From Deroplatys truncata (Eukaryota; Arthropoda; Insecta; Mantodea; Mantidae), in the NCBI GenBank assembly GCA_030765065.1, contig CM060978.1:54650421-54714420 (forward strand): DNA of 64,000 nt, read 5' to 3'. This document shows, piece by piece, positions 22,835-33,660 of the stretch. The translations under genes and the position numbers were made by a program. Numbering within the stretch: the first letter of the stretch is position 1; each line of letters opens with the position of its first letter. The notes beneath the pieces were generated by a model that saw only the letters and a list, made by a program, of their open reading frames with translations, was not told the origin of the DNA and did not search any database.

Positions 22835-24285
22835 TTTAATATAGGAGAGTAATAATAAATGAAACAAACACACAAGTAATAAAGATAATACACTATTTAG
22901 AGTACTTATATGCATGCCAGTATTGTTATTCTAATTCAAACAAAAAGAAAAAAGATTCTATATTGGTGCTTTATACTAGTTTAAAAAAAAATCAATTCTT
23001 GTTTGCTTCTGTGATTTTTTCAGCATGCTATTTATTAATTAATGCACTAATAACAGAAAGCTGTAATCATGTAGGCCATACAATGATGGAAATCATGTAA
23101 TTTCTAGAGCACACTTTCATATTTAGGCCTACTTCATCATCAAACACAACCTGGGGAAGAATGGCCTTGCCCAATCATATTGTTAACACATGTGTAGCAA
23201 TAATGCATGAAAATATTAATGCCTCACACAACATGCCTAGCGTTTTGTGCTGCAACAGCAAGGATACAGTATAAGAAACCATGCATAATATATCTTAACA
23301 CAGCATAAACATTCAGATGGTTGTAGCTTCATGTATGGAAAGCCAATTTGAAGTAGGAGTTGTACGTGATGTAGTAACTGCCCCACGTATGGTACAAAGT
23401 TTCCGGTGGCCTTTGCCCCAACTTTAGGAATCAACATTGTATTTTAATGTTTCTTTAAATATTATATATATTTATATTTGCCTCGGCTACGTCAGTATTA
23501 ATGTGTAGAAACTTGTTTCTCTCGACAGGGTGTGATACGGCTAAAGAATGTATGCTTACACAGATTATAATTTTTACTTCACTCCTTTTATTAATCCTTG
23601 ACACAATTAAATAACACTTCACTGATATAGAGAGCTGTGAGATTATTTATTAATTACTTGCACTTTTTAACACGTAAACTATTTTTGTCTCACACTGAAT
23701 ACGTATTAAACTTCTCGAGGACGCATCTCATGTCCAGTTAGGAACACTGTCTACTAGCAACTGGTGTTTACCGCTTGAATTTGTACAATTTGCTCTATTT
23801 CAGTTTCTGATTGGCTAATCCTACTCAAATAGAATACTTTTATTTAACTTAAGCCTTTTCTGGTTGTTGATTGGCTATTTATAAACTGTCTCAAAAATTA
23901 CATTATTGTTGCTCCAAGAATTACTAGTAGCATTATTAAACTTTATAATTCATTATTGCCTCAAGGTTACCTCATTGTTAACAACTTTTGACCTATATTC
24001 TCACAGTTCCTACATTATTAAATTACGTAATACATTCACATAACATTATTAAACATGTACACAATAGTATAAACATTAATACAATGACTGTTACATACAT
24101 TTTATATATTGTATTATATAATTAGACTGAAATCATTTAAGTCTTAAAAATACTGCCTCAACATTGGGTGTAAATTAATATATTTCCTACATGAGGACCA
24201 GAAAATGTGACACTTTAATGAGAAAATGTAAAATTAAAACACATAATTGAGTTAAATATTAATGTATAACTGCAGAAATTGTATG
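22835..24285 (+). repeat. Pogo-like repeat X, second copy, interrupted by a solo LTR
   Basis: 22845-23430 and 24170-24260 align with the X copy at 43947-45736. Shared words are AATAAATGAAACAAA, TTTTGTGCTGCAACAGCAAG, GACCAGAAAATGTGA and AATGAGAAAATGTA. An LTR lies at 23438-24160. The terminal bases are too worn to define the ends exactly. Confidence 0.6.
23438..24160. mobile_element. Solo LTR (family 2) inside repeat X
   Basis: A 723-bp insertion, TGTATTTT...CTGCCTCA, with 4-bp duplication ACAT (23434-23437 and 24161-24164). It is related to 18741-19773 over most of its length (TATTTGCCTCGGCT near the start, AAAATACTGCCT at the end) but is shorter at the 5' side. Confidence 0.7.
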
Positions 24286-24323
24286 AGGATATTTACATGT
24301 ACAAATTAAAATTTTAATTACTC

Positions 24324-24563
24324 TAGCTTCACTTTCTATACCTACCAAAACTTACTGAAACATGTAAGTGAGGCAGGTGGAGAATTTAATGTCATGGTGG
24401 CATGTTGCCATGGTAGCTTAGTTGATTAGAACAGCAGCTCGGTTAGCTTCACTTTCTATACCTACCAAAACTTACTGAAACATGTAAGTGAGGCAGGTGG
24501 AGAATTTAATGTCATGGTGGCATGTTGCCATGGTAGCTTAGTTGGTTAGAACAGCAGCTCGGT
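24324..24563. repeat. 120-bp tandem duplication near the exon 4 acceptor
   Basis: Two adjacent 120-bp units (24324-24443 and 24444-24563) differ at one base, GTTGATTAGA against GTTGGTTAGA. The low divergence means a recent event or an assembly artefact. The duplicated unit includes the tRNA-like box A of the SINE that follows. Confidence 0.95.
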
Positions 24564-24615
24564 AAGCTGAAGATCCATGGTTCAAATCCCAGTAATGGCA
24601 TTGAATTTTTACCTT
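24525..24615 (+). repeat. tRNA-like SINE head, second type
   Basis: A box A-like TAGCTTAGTTGGTTAGAACA and box B GGTTCAAATCCC lie at tRNA-like spacing. The sequence does not fold into a complete tRNA cloverleaf by eye and continues as TGGCATTGAATTTTTACC, so I read it as a SINE remnant. The first duplicated unit carries box A only. Confidence 0.55.
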
Positions 24616-24717
24616 TCCAAACTTAGTCTTCACATGGATGTGTGAAAGAACAATTAATTAGGTAAATTCTCTGTTACTGTAGCTGTCTTTACAAATAAAC
24701 TTTATTTGCTTATGCAG

Positions 24718-25292
24718 GTGCAGCTGTCAACTATCCAAACGCCATCACTGGAAACATGCCCCTTCATGAAGCAGTGGAATATATACGAGCCGCAAATTAC
24801 CCTTCCTTCGAATGTATGTTCCGAGTTCTTAGAACCTATGGTGCTGTATTAAATGTACAGACCTGTGTTGGAGGCGAGACTCCGCTGTTCAGAGCTATTT
24901 TACTGGAGAAGGACAAAGCAGCAGCACTGCTCATCAAACACGGAACCGATGTGAACCTGTGTGACGTTGATGCTTGTGTCGTGGACAACCTCTGTCTCGC
25001 ACGGAAGCGAAACAACTTCTGTCTAGCTCGCATGATCGTATACGCTGGCTTTGATCTCCAGCACTGTACGCCAGATATAATGCCACCACAAGATTGGACA
25101 TCCTTGTCCATGAACAATCTCCGAGATTGGCTCACGCACATGAAGTTCAACCCTATGAGATTAACAGAACTCAGCAGGTTGGTGATCAGAGCACAACTCG
25201 GTGAGAGAGTCTATGAGAAAATAACAAATTCATATTTGCCTGTAACACTCAAAAAATATGTACTTCTAGAAGACGTAGATTTCTGGGATTGA
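24718..25292 (+). CDS. ASB-type ankyrin/SOCS-box protein, last exon with SOCS box
   Basis: The acceptor AG at 24716-24717 follows a pyrimidine-rich stretch. The exon enters in phase 1 and ends with TGA at 25290-25292. It completes one ankyrin repeat, adds NMPLHEAVEYIRAANYPSFE and ETPLFRAILLEKDKAAALLI, then a degenerate repeat (DNLCLARKRNNFCLARMIVY). The C-terminus is a SOCS box: a BC-box (RLTELSRLVIRAQLGERVYE), which binds Elongin B/C, then LPVTLKKYVLL in the Cullin-5 box position. The usual BC-box cysteine is Ser here. By family knowledge such proteins recruit substrates to an Elongin-BC/Cul5/Rbx2 ubiquitin ligase. Its particular substrate cannot be told. I cannot decide which ASB subfamily it belongs to. 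Confidence 0.92.
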
Positions 25293-25978
25293 AGTACATT
25301 TGTGACATCATTTTGGGTTCTCTGAAATGTGGAACGATGTGCAAGGAAATGACTTCTTAAAATTCTTTAAGTACATAATTTTGCCTGTAGAGTTTTAACT
25401 AGTCAACAATACACAGATGTTAATTGTTGCTATCTGCACTGGTGTGGATAGCAGATTTGTTTAATGTCAATGAGGCAGTAGATTATAATTGTTGAAACTA
25501 ATATATGCATTGTCAGGTTTCATTAAATTTGTTAGTTAAACGTTTGTCTTTTTAAGAGTGTTGAAATCTGTATGGCTAAAAGCAAGAAACTTGCTGGTAC
25601 CAGATTGGTCAATGGCTTGCGTACTCAAGCTGTGGTTGTTAAAACAAGTTTACATGGAAGCAACCACTATGCTGCATGCAGCATGACTGCACGCTGTAGA
25701 TTGCTTGCTTTCACTATGCTGGCAAACGGTTGCATGCAACAATTTATAAGCTTATATAATAGATGGATAAGCTAGTAACAGTGATGTGAATTTGAAATTA
25801 TAGAAAAAATTGAGTCAGAGATGAAATGCTTAACATTACTTACATGTTTTTCATCTTAACTGGTTACGAGAGCTACTTGCTCTCTTCATCAGAAGTAGCT
25901 AACTGGTTCCTTATGGTGTCATAAAAAAACAATAGTTACAAACATGCAGTCCTAAACACTTTGACCCATAGATTGGTG
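25293..25978 (+). other. Probable 3' UTR and downstream flank of the ASB-type gene
   Basis: AT-rich sequence follows the stop. ATTAAA at 25522-25527 is the nearest polyadenylation-like signal I see, about 230 bp after the stop. It is not the canonical AATAAA, so the end of the transcript is uncertain. No other gene is visible. Confidence 0.4.
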
Positions 25979-27345
25979 TCTTCTCCATGGTGTAGTGGTT
26001 ACCATGCTAGCCTCTACTGTTCATTCCAAACCAGTGTTCCCTCTGATGTAAACAGAAGCACGTGCTTCGGCTTGTCACGAACCCAAGAATATACTCTTAT
26101 GCCAACGTAAATAGTTCCTTTATACATGTATTGTATTATGAAATATTAGAATAGGAAAGGTATAGAACTGCACGTTTTACTGCGGTTATCATAAGAACTC
26201 ATTGTTAAAGGTAATGGATATATACTAGCTGTTAAGGGATTACAAAATATGATTTTCGCCTGCTATTGCGCTGACGCCGAGATCATCTTGCTTGTTAATA
26301 CCAACCAACTGCAGCAACGAATTCCCAGAGGTGCTATCTGAGTACCAAATAAACACTTTGCGTAACACAGGATATGTGATAAGCGAACAGTCATTCATAA
26401 TACACTAACACACATATACTCAGCTCAGGTCAAATCTTGTGATTTAGTCAGTTGGGATTTGAGTTTACATGGCAGAGGAAGGTGCGTGTACTGCGAATAA
26501 ACTGTTCAAACACAGAAGCGGGAAACAGTTAAAAAGTGGCTAAAAACAAACAATACTTCATATATTCAACTCACTATTACAAAAATACCCTACACTTGCA
26601 TTATTGCATATTAGGAAACTAATATCGGATTTTACAGGTGTTTCAGTGAGAAGTGTAACAAAAGTGAGCATGGAATATAAGCAGACATAATACAACATAG
26701 AAGGGGATAAAACATGGGAACTTGTTTTAAGTGCGACAGTGCTGTGGAATTGTGGATAAGCTTGTCATTATTTTGGAGAGTAGTTCTGATTCTGATATGA
26801 CAGCTGAGTCATCTTTGGAGGATTCGGATTTGGGTGTTGCACTTTGCCCAAGGATTGCGATTAACGTAAGTAAAATGTTCATTGCCGCATACTTATAAAA
26901 TCTATTGTTACCTCAGGTTGCATTTTGAACTATTATTCTCACGCAGGGCGCCTTTTTATAGATTAAATAGTGTTCAACAAGCACGTGGGAGGGGAACAAG
27001 CAGTCATTATGGGCGGGGATTGCGAACTACTTTCGTGCGGATAATACAAAGAGTTTGTTTTCAGTGAAAGGCACTCTGGTTTGGAATGGACAGTAGTTCC
27101 TGAGGTAGCGGGTTCAAACCCGGTAGAGGGCAATGGAGTTTTCCGGGTGTAAAAATTCTCAACATGGCTTCTTTGGGAAGGGAAGAAAAGCCGGTGGTCC
27201 CTGTTGTAGATTTATGGCATGTAAAAGAACCTCAAGCCTGATAAAGAGGCCTCTGAGCAAAATTACAGGTCTTTCACGCCAAATATAGAATGGGACGCTA
27301 AGAACCGCAGCAGCTAAAGAGGGTCCATAAATAAAATTCAGTTTA
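25979..27345 (+). repeat. tRNA-derived SINE split by a DNA transposon
   Basis: 25979-26016 is the start of the SINE head (GTAGTGGTTACCATGCTAGC). The rest, with box B GGGTTCAAACCC and the usual body and tail, is at 27094-27345. The TA at the break is duplicated on both sides of the inserted element. Confidence 0.9.
26017..27093. mobile_element. TA-flanked inverted-repeat transposon inside a SINE
   Basis: A 1077-bp element with 18-bp ends CTGTTCATTCCAAACCAG and CTGGTTTGGAATGGACAG (one mismatch) and a TA duplication. The SINE on either side shows precisely what the site looked like before. It has no recognisable transposase. A short stretch near 26760-26870 reads SSSDSDMTAESSLEDSDLG before a GTAAGT, reminiscent of an acidic exon, but I cannot identify it. 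TA duplication suggests the Tc1/mariner group; the class is otherwise open. Confidence 0.85.
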
Positions 27346-29079
27346 TTTTCCACAGATTGGTTTACACATAGTCAACCAGCTATAAATAATGGCTTTACCA
27401 AACAAATCATTGACAAGAAAATAGCAAAATTCAACAAGAAACAGAAACACATTAAGGATATCGCAAAGAAGGAAAAAATATTATTTTCAAAACATGGAAA
27501 CACATTCATTTTCCACCCAAGTACTCATAAATTCCGCATAACTTCAAAAAACATAAAATTTGCCTAGCTCCACTAAAGAAATTCAGTTTAGAAAAATTAC
27601 TCTGTAACAAATCTAAAGAACAAAAAAAGAGGACTCTATCAAAACAATTTCCCAGAATGTGACCAAATTTACATAGATAAAGCTAAAAGAAATTAAAAGA
27701 GCATATGAGACACATAAATACAAACAGATTTAAATACTTTGGAGAAGGTTTTTAATCACAAAACATAAACACGTGTAATGAATTTTGAATTGCCACCGCC
27801 AAACCCACTATGGAAATTCATCATTCAACCACCAGATGTTGACACACACTGGACACTACCATGAGGAACTGGTTGGTCACCTTTCGTCACCAGTCAATAC
27901 GAAAAACGTAAGCAATGTTAACCCTTTATAGCCTGATGTACCATATTCATTACAAAATTGCTTTTCTTAGGTTTTAATTTTTTAACGACTTTTTTTTTCA
28001 ATATAAAGAAGTAAAATCCATGCAGCTGCTGTCAAATATAACACTGCATACAAGCGTGCCATTACACTGATTATTTTACTTGGGCCCTCCCCATCCTTTA
28101 CCACAGGCACATTTGACTGCAGTTGCTGGGACTCGAACTCACCATGTTTGGCCAGTCCATTTCATATTGCTATTTGAATCGCTTTGATTGTGGTGCCAGT
28201 GACAGGGATATAAAAGCCGGTTTAGAATTATAGTAAGAAAGGCATATGTAGCAAAATAATTCAGCAATAGAGGGTTAAGTGTTTCAACTCTGACTCAATT
28301 TTTCTACATTTTACAAGCTGTTTATGGTTGAAGCATAACCCATTATTATTTGAGTTCATTGCCTAGAAATATATGGCATGACGAGATGTAATAAAAACAT
28401 GTGGTTTTATGGACTCCCAGGTGCAAAAACATCACCAGCCTGTGTTTTTAAATTTTTACTCAGATTATTTGTTAAAAATAAATGTTCTTTTAATCATGGA
28501 AAGTTGAATCAGAATTAAAAATTCATTGGTTCTAACCATGAACCTTCAGCTTATTTACTGAGCCATTTTGGTTTTCACCAAATACTATGCATTGAACCTC
28601 TCCTACCTGATGCTGTACATTCTCTGGCAAGCCTCAGGTTATTATACAAATATAACACCTAAAAGGTAATTGTCTTACATAGGTTTGTACACAACTTATA
28701 AAAGTGGTTCTCATTCACACTAGGGGACCATTTATAATGAGAGTTCAATAAATAACAATGCAAAACTTAAGTGTAAACTTAATGCAATATGTTGTCATTT
28801 GCATGATAAACAGCGGCTGGCACTGACAGTGCACACGACAAAGGAGATTATGTTCATCTGTTGGAATGAACAATAGTTTATACCTAGTTAAAAGACGTAA
28901 AAAGCACCACCTAACATCACAATTTATTTTGCTGGAATTATTAGATGTATCCCAGTGATTCCTGGCCTGTGATTTTGCACAAGAATGATCACATGATGAG
29001 TGCTCTCTGATTGACTAGTTTATGTTGGCTATAGATATAAACATAAAAGCTTGGAATTTGCTAACTTCTGTGTTTACTT
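27346..29079. other. No gene seen; possible worn SINE near 28.1 kb
   Basis: AT-rich spacer. Around 28120-28190 the minus strand has GTGAGTTCGAGTCCC, a box B-like sequence, suggesting a decayed tRNA-derived SINE. Nothing else is recognisable. Confidence 0.4.
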
Positions 29080-29485
29080 GATGTAGATTGAGTCACACTT
29101 TTTTACACTCACCTTCACTAATTAAAAGTTATATAAAACAGAAACGTTTTCGAGAGCATTCGTCCTCATCGTCAGCGACTGGGTGACTAAGGGTCGCTTT
29201 CTCCCGTGTCCTCTTCTTCCTCTTCCTGAACCTGTTGCCATCTGGTGTTGGGGGCACAAAGTTTTGACACATTGCTCACAGGCGGGATTTCAAAATCAAA
29301 ATTTTGTGAGCCCCCAACACCAAATGGCAACAGGTTCAGAATCCGCAGGAAGAGGACATGGGAGAAAGCGACCTTAGTCACCCAGTCGCTGACGATGGGG
29401 ACGAATGCCCTCGAAAACGTTTCTGTTTTATATAACTTTTAATTAGTGACGGTGAGTGTAAAAAAGTGTGACTTAATCTACATCA
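29080..29485. mobile_element. Penelope-like element termini in a palindrome
   Basis: Two inverted copies of the 3' region of a Penelope-like element meet near 29282. Both arms contain ACGTTTTCGAG, the GTCAGCGACTGGGTGACTAA region and CACCAGATGGCAACAGG-like text, as in the copy at 42214-43590. The arms end near ATGTAGATTGAGTCACAC on one side and GTGTGACTTAATCTACAT on the other. Only the end of the endonuclease ORF is included, so it cannot move by itself. Confidence 0.8.
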
Positions 29486-29831
29486 TGATGAATACTTCAC
29501 TGTTAATAGTGCTTCTGTTTTTAATCTTTATAAGTCTTTATGTGTACATGTGCATTAAGGTAACATGAAGCAAGCTTCTATGCTTATGTCTAAGTTTCAT
29601 TATGATGGCCCCTAATTTTGTGTAGCTTAATCACATTATAGTAAAACAAGGCACTTTCTTTTTTAGATTGAGGTTTAACGTCCTTTAACTGGCTAGGCCA
29701 TATCGGAAAGTGAATGAATGAAATGATGCTCAAATGTGTGCGAGGTTCCTAGAGCTGATTCACAATAACTGAGAATGGTAATCAGAACAAGAACAACAAA
29801 GTTGAGATGCATGTACAGTAGAGAATCGATT

Positions 29832-30817
29832 ACACTAGTCTGCATGATATCGGATGACTGAAAACTAATAAGTGATTCTGACTCACTTTTTATGCTGATT
29901 TCAGAACTGCTTTTAGTTTTTTTTTTCTATCACGTACAGTTTTTTCACAATTTCACTTCAAAAATATAGAGATATTTCTTCCTCCACTACACATAAAATT
30001 GGGCTTGATGAAGCAGTTTGTAAGGGCTCTACCACAGGATGGACCCTGCTTCAAGTACCTTTCCAAGAAATTTCCCTTCATTACACAAGACAAATTAAAG
30101 GCTGGAATTTTTGTTGGTCCTCAAATAAAGAAATTGATGAAGGATGAAGATTTTGAGAAGACAATGAATGAGAGAGAAATAGAAGCATGGACCGACCACC
30201 TTCCGATCAGTTACTGAAAACTTCTTAGGCAATAACAAAGATCCTAATTACAAGCCCATTGTCGAAACAATGTTGGAAAATTTCAAGAAGTTGGGTTGTA
30301 ACATGAGTGTAAAGGTGCATTTTCTGCATTCACATATTGACTACTTTCCAGAAAATCTGGGACATTATAGTGAAGAGCAGCGTGAACGTTTTCAAGATAT
30401 TAAGGAAATGGGGAGATGGAATGAAACTATGATGGCCGACTACTATTGGATGTTGAGGAAGGACAGTCATCTTCAAGGATCACAAGGAAGTCAAAGAAGG
30501 GAAAGTTTCAAAATAATGAAATGAAACACTTTGGCTTCTTGTTTTGTTAAAATGTAGTCATGAAATAAATTAGGGGAGTTCTTGAGAGTATTCTTAAAAT
30601 GTTTCTTGAAAAAAAAACTTACCTTGTGTGAAATGGTATTTGAATACTTTTCTACGCTCATTCGTAAAATTGTCATAACATTACTTATTTTGTGTAAAAT
30701 CCTGACGTGATAGAAAAAAAAATGAAGTTATTTCTGGAATCAGCATAAAAACTTGATTCAGGAACACCTACCTTTAAGAAATCACCTGACAAAAAGTTTG
30801 AAAATGCAGACTAGTGT
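29832..30817 (+). mobile_element. Unclassified TIR repeat, copy 2 (uninterrupted)
   Basis: The inverted ends are ACACTAGTCTGCAT and ATGCAGACTAGTGT. This copy aligns with 14305-15088 joined to 17053-17215 and so provides the empty site for the hAT insertion there. It is about 1 kb long and codes for the same unknown protein as copy 1. No target duplication could be fixed. Confidence 0.7.
29999..30524 (+). pseudogene. Unknown repeat-encoded protein, copy 2
   Basis: Two open pieces in different frames, 29999-30217 and 30270-30524, form one broken coding region. The first reads KYLSKKFPFITQDKLKAGIF and VGPQIKKLMKDEDFEKTM. The second reads LENFKKLGCNMSVKVHFLHS, HIDYFPENLGHYSEE and MMADYYWMLRKDSHL. 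A small insertion near 30195 causes the shift. I cannot name the family. Similar predicted proteins recur in arthropod genomes in my recollection, consistent with a mobile-element origin. It ends in a Ser/Gln-rich tail. This copy retains more of the 3' half than copy 1. Confidence 0.6.
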
Positions 30818-33000
30818 TATCTGACCTACTGGACTGGGAAGAGGTTAGATAAGGGAAATGTTGAATAACTAGGAAATGTAAGCCTGCGCTACAATAAAAC
30901 ATATGTTATAGTAACATATTTTATTTACTGAATAGAAAGGGTAGAACAGAACCTTAATGAACAAGAGCACAAGATGTATATGTGTATACATTTACACTGC
31001 TTAAGAAAAAAAAATGTTAATGCCTGCGAATTTTTGCAATCGCCAAAACTTCAACACATCCATTCAATTTCTTCCTGCTTTCTTTTCCAATCTCCCCCTG
31101 TAACACGCCCAACACCATAATCTGAAAAACATTTTTAGATGTTAAACTTTGTCCTGTCTCTTTAATGCATTTAATTCATCTTCCATGGAAACAACCACTT
31201 TTCTTCCTTTTACTGGCCATAGTCGCAAGGAACTTAAAATGACTGTTGCCATACTGTACGAAGTCTCGTTTAACACTGAGTCGCAGACACTGCCGGTTCA
31301 GCACTAGCGCATGCGCAGAAGGGATATGTACAGCTTGGCTCACGGAATGCTGCAGCATGCCAATTTACTGCTACAGTAAAATAAAAATGTCTACCACGAA
31401 TAGTGTTGGATAATACGGAATGTTGGATGACCAGGACTCTACTGTATTTTATTAATGGAAACGTTTACAATTAATGGGAAATTTTCCCAGGCCCCAGGAA
31501 CAGGAAGTTTTAACTTTAACGAGTTCTCAGGCATGGCATATTAGACTCTTCACTGTAGAGATTACTCTAGACAGCAGTGACATGAAACAGCCACTATACC
31601 CCTGCTGTTAAAACGTTACACTTGACAGCTAGTGATTTAGTTGGTACACTCACAAAAAAAAACAGATGAAAAGCTTTAACCGTTAGACTTCCATAACCAA
31701 TCACAAGACAGCATTTCGGGTGGTCTATGAAAAAGTGGAAGCAGAGCTGGAAGCTGCTCTGTTGCTGGATGTAGCTATTTTCAACCATGTGCTTCAGTTT
31801 GTGAATCTCTAGCATGTATGTCAAGTTGTTCTTTGCAAGCTACATATTGTTCATTGTTATTTGTGTTTGTTTATGCATATATATTTCATTCATATTATTT
31901 ATACAAGATTTGAAGTGCAACAATGTCCCAAAAACGACGCTGATCACCAAGTAATGATTCACGAAGTGAAAATCCTTTGCATTGAGATGTGCCACTTAGT
32001 AGTCAGGTATTGGAACTGTTATGGGCCGAGGAATTCTTTAAGCAGGAGGAGTATGTGGAGGTTCATTGGCATCCCTCTATTCCTGCTGTTAAAGCCGTAC
32101 AACGAACTGCAGCAGCTCTTGGACTAATCATGAGAACTGTTATTTACCAGGGAGGGAAACTCCAAGAGAAAGAGGACAAAATTCCTGAACCATCTGGAAC
32201 GCAGCATGAGTGAAAATAACTTTGTTATTGCAGCTTATAATTTGTTTTATTTCTCCTCATTGTAGCAGGCACGTTTGCATTATTCTGTTCTACATACGTT
32301 GCAATGTTTATGCTGAGTTATTTTCAATTAACAATAATAATACAAAATGGTTATTATTCATTGATGTACACTACTTACGTACGCTTTTTGTATGCGGCTT
32401 AGACACAATAGAAGGGAGAACAATCAGGTGGTTGTTTACTAACCACTCTGGCAACCGCAATATAGCCAACGTTACGCAAACTGTCAAGTGCAAAGATTCA
32501 ACAGCAGGGGTAGTCGCAAGCTGGAAACATGAAACTGGAAGAAATTCTAGCATGTATGATAACTTCAGATCCTGAAACCTGCAGATCCATTGAGCATTGG
32601 TTCTTCTAGTGAAAGGATCATCTGTAGTTTGTTTAGATGCAACTCAAATTGCTTCAAAAACTACAAAGAACAGCAAAAACAGGTAGAAATTTAAGTATAC
32701 CATTAAATAAAGGAGTGAAAGCTTGGTACCACTAGAGAAATCGGAAATGTAATGGGTCTGCATTTAGATGTTTATTTTATCTAATTTTAATGTTGGCTAA
32801 CTCTAATATATGGCTGAATTGGAAGTAGGTGAAAAAATATTTGGTCAGTTAAAAGCAAATGAAATCCCATTGTGCAAAATCAACTGTCCACTTTGTGATC
32901 AATATACATTCCCATGTCTTGTTTCTATTTTGGTTACCATTCTTGGGCTATTGCGAACCAGCCTTTACCCAACATTTATCTTCTCAGGATAAGGGAAAAT
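30818..33000. repeat. Worn repeats: pogo-like end and repeat R fragments
   Basis: 30818-31445 ends in GGATAATACGGAATGTTGGA then ACTCTACTGTA, resembling a pogo/Tigger terminus; a matching left end is not clear. 31446-31560 and 32570-32990 are fragments of repeat R, also seen at 9600-11170. The 74-codon frame at 31989-32213 (LLWAEEFFKQEEYVEVHWHP) has no domain I recognise. Confidence 0.4.
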
Positions 33001-33110
33001 CCTGGAAAAAAGCTTATCCAGGTAACTCATCCTAACTGAGATTTGAAGTCGGGACCTCTTGATTGAATGTGAGGCAGACATGCTGCCCCCACACCACGGA
33101 GGTGGGCTAA
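33001..33110 (-). repeat. tRNA-like SINE remnant, third type
   Basis: On the minus strand, CACCTCCGTGGTGTGGGGGC is followed by GGTCCCGACTTCAAATCTCA, a box A/box B-like pair. Its body (ATCCTAACTGAG...) differs from the other SINEs here. It looks old. Confidence 0.5.
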
Positions 33111-33660
33111 GATACATTCACAAAATGTGGCTTGCATTCTGGTATTTAGTGAAATAATAAAAAAAATTGAATGTGTTGCCTTATCATTTATTTTTCTCCC
33201 TCTTCTAAAAATTATTCTTATAAAAGCTTATGTTTCTCTCTCTTTCACATTAATGAAGATAAATGTTTGTGGGTTTCATTAACATTTTGTTGTAGTATTC
33301 ATGTGGATACAAAACGCTGAAGCAATAATTAAATATTTAAAAAGTGAGTTGTTATATTTTGGCTTTACACATCATTAGAAAGAAAAGAATGTGATTTTAG
33401 CACTTCAGAAATTGGAAAATACAAACCAATAGCATCAAATGTCTTGGAAAATGCTAATGCCATAAAAGCATTTTACAAATTGTGTTTTAACAAGTTCTTA
33501 TGGCTTACCAGTTGTACAGAATTCATTCAGAATGAAAAGAACTTCTCAAGGTATTTGCACAGAATTCAAGATATACATTTTATAAGTCACGCAAATATCT
33601 AAAATGTATAGTATTTTAATTGAAACTGATAAGAGCCACTTCTGGAAAATCAAAAAAACT
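33111..33660 (+). repeat. Unassigned, then an old partial family A copy
   Basis: From about 33405 to 33655 the sequence is a diverged family A interior (GTTCTTATGGCTTACCAGTT, then CAGAATGAAAAGAAC). The first 290 bases show nothing I recognise. Confidence 0.5.

Noticed and set aside
31989..32213. 74-codon frame with LLWAEEFFKQEEYVEVHWHP
   Set aside because: Looks protein-like but I could tie it to no family, splice site or repeat; kept only as a remark.
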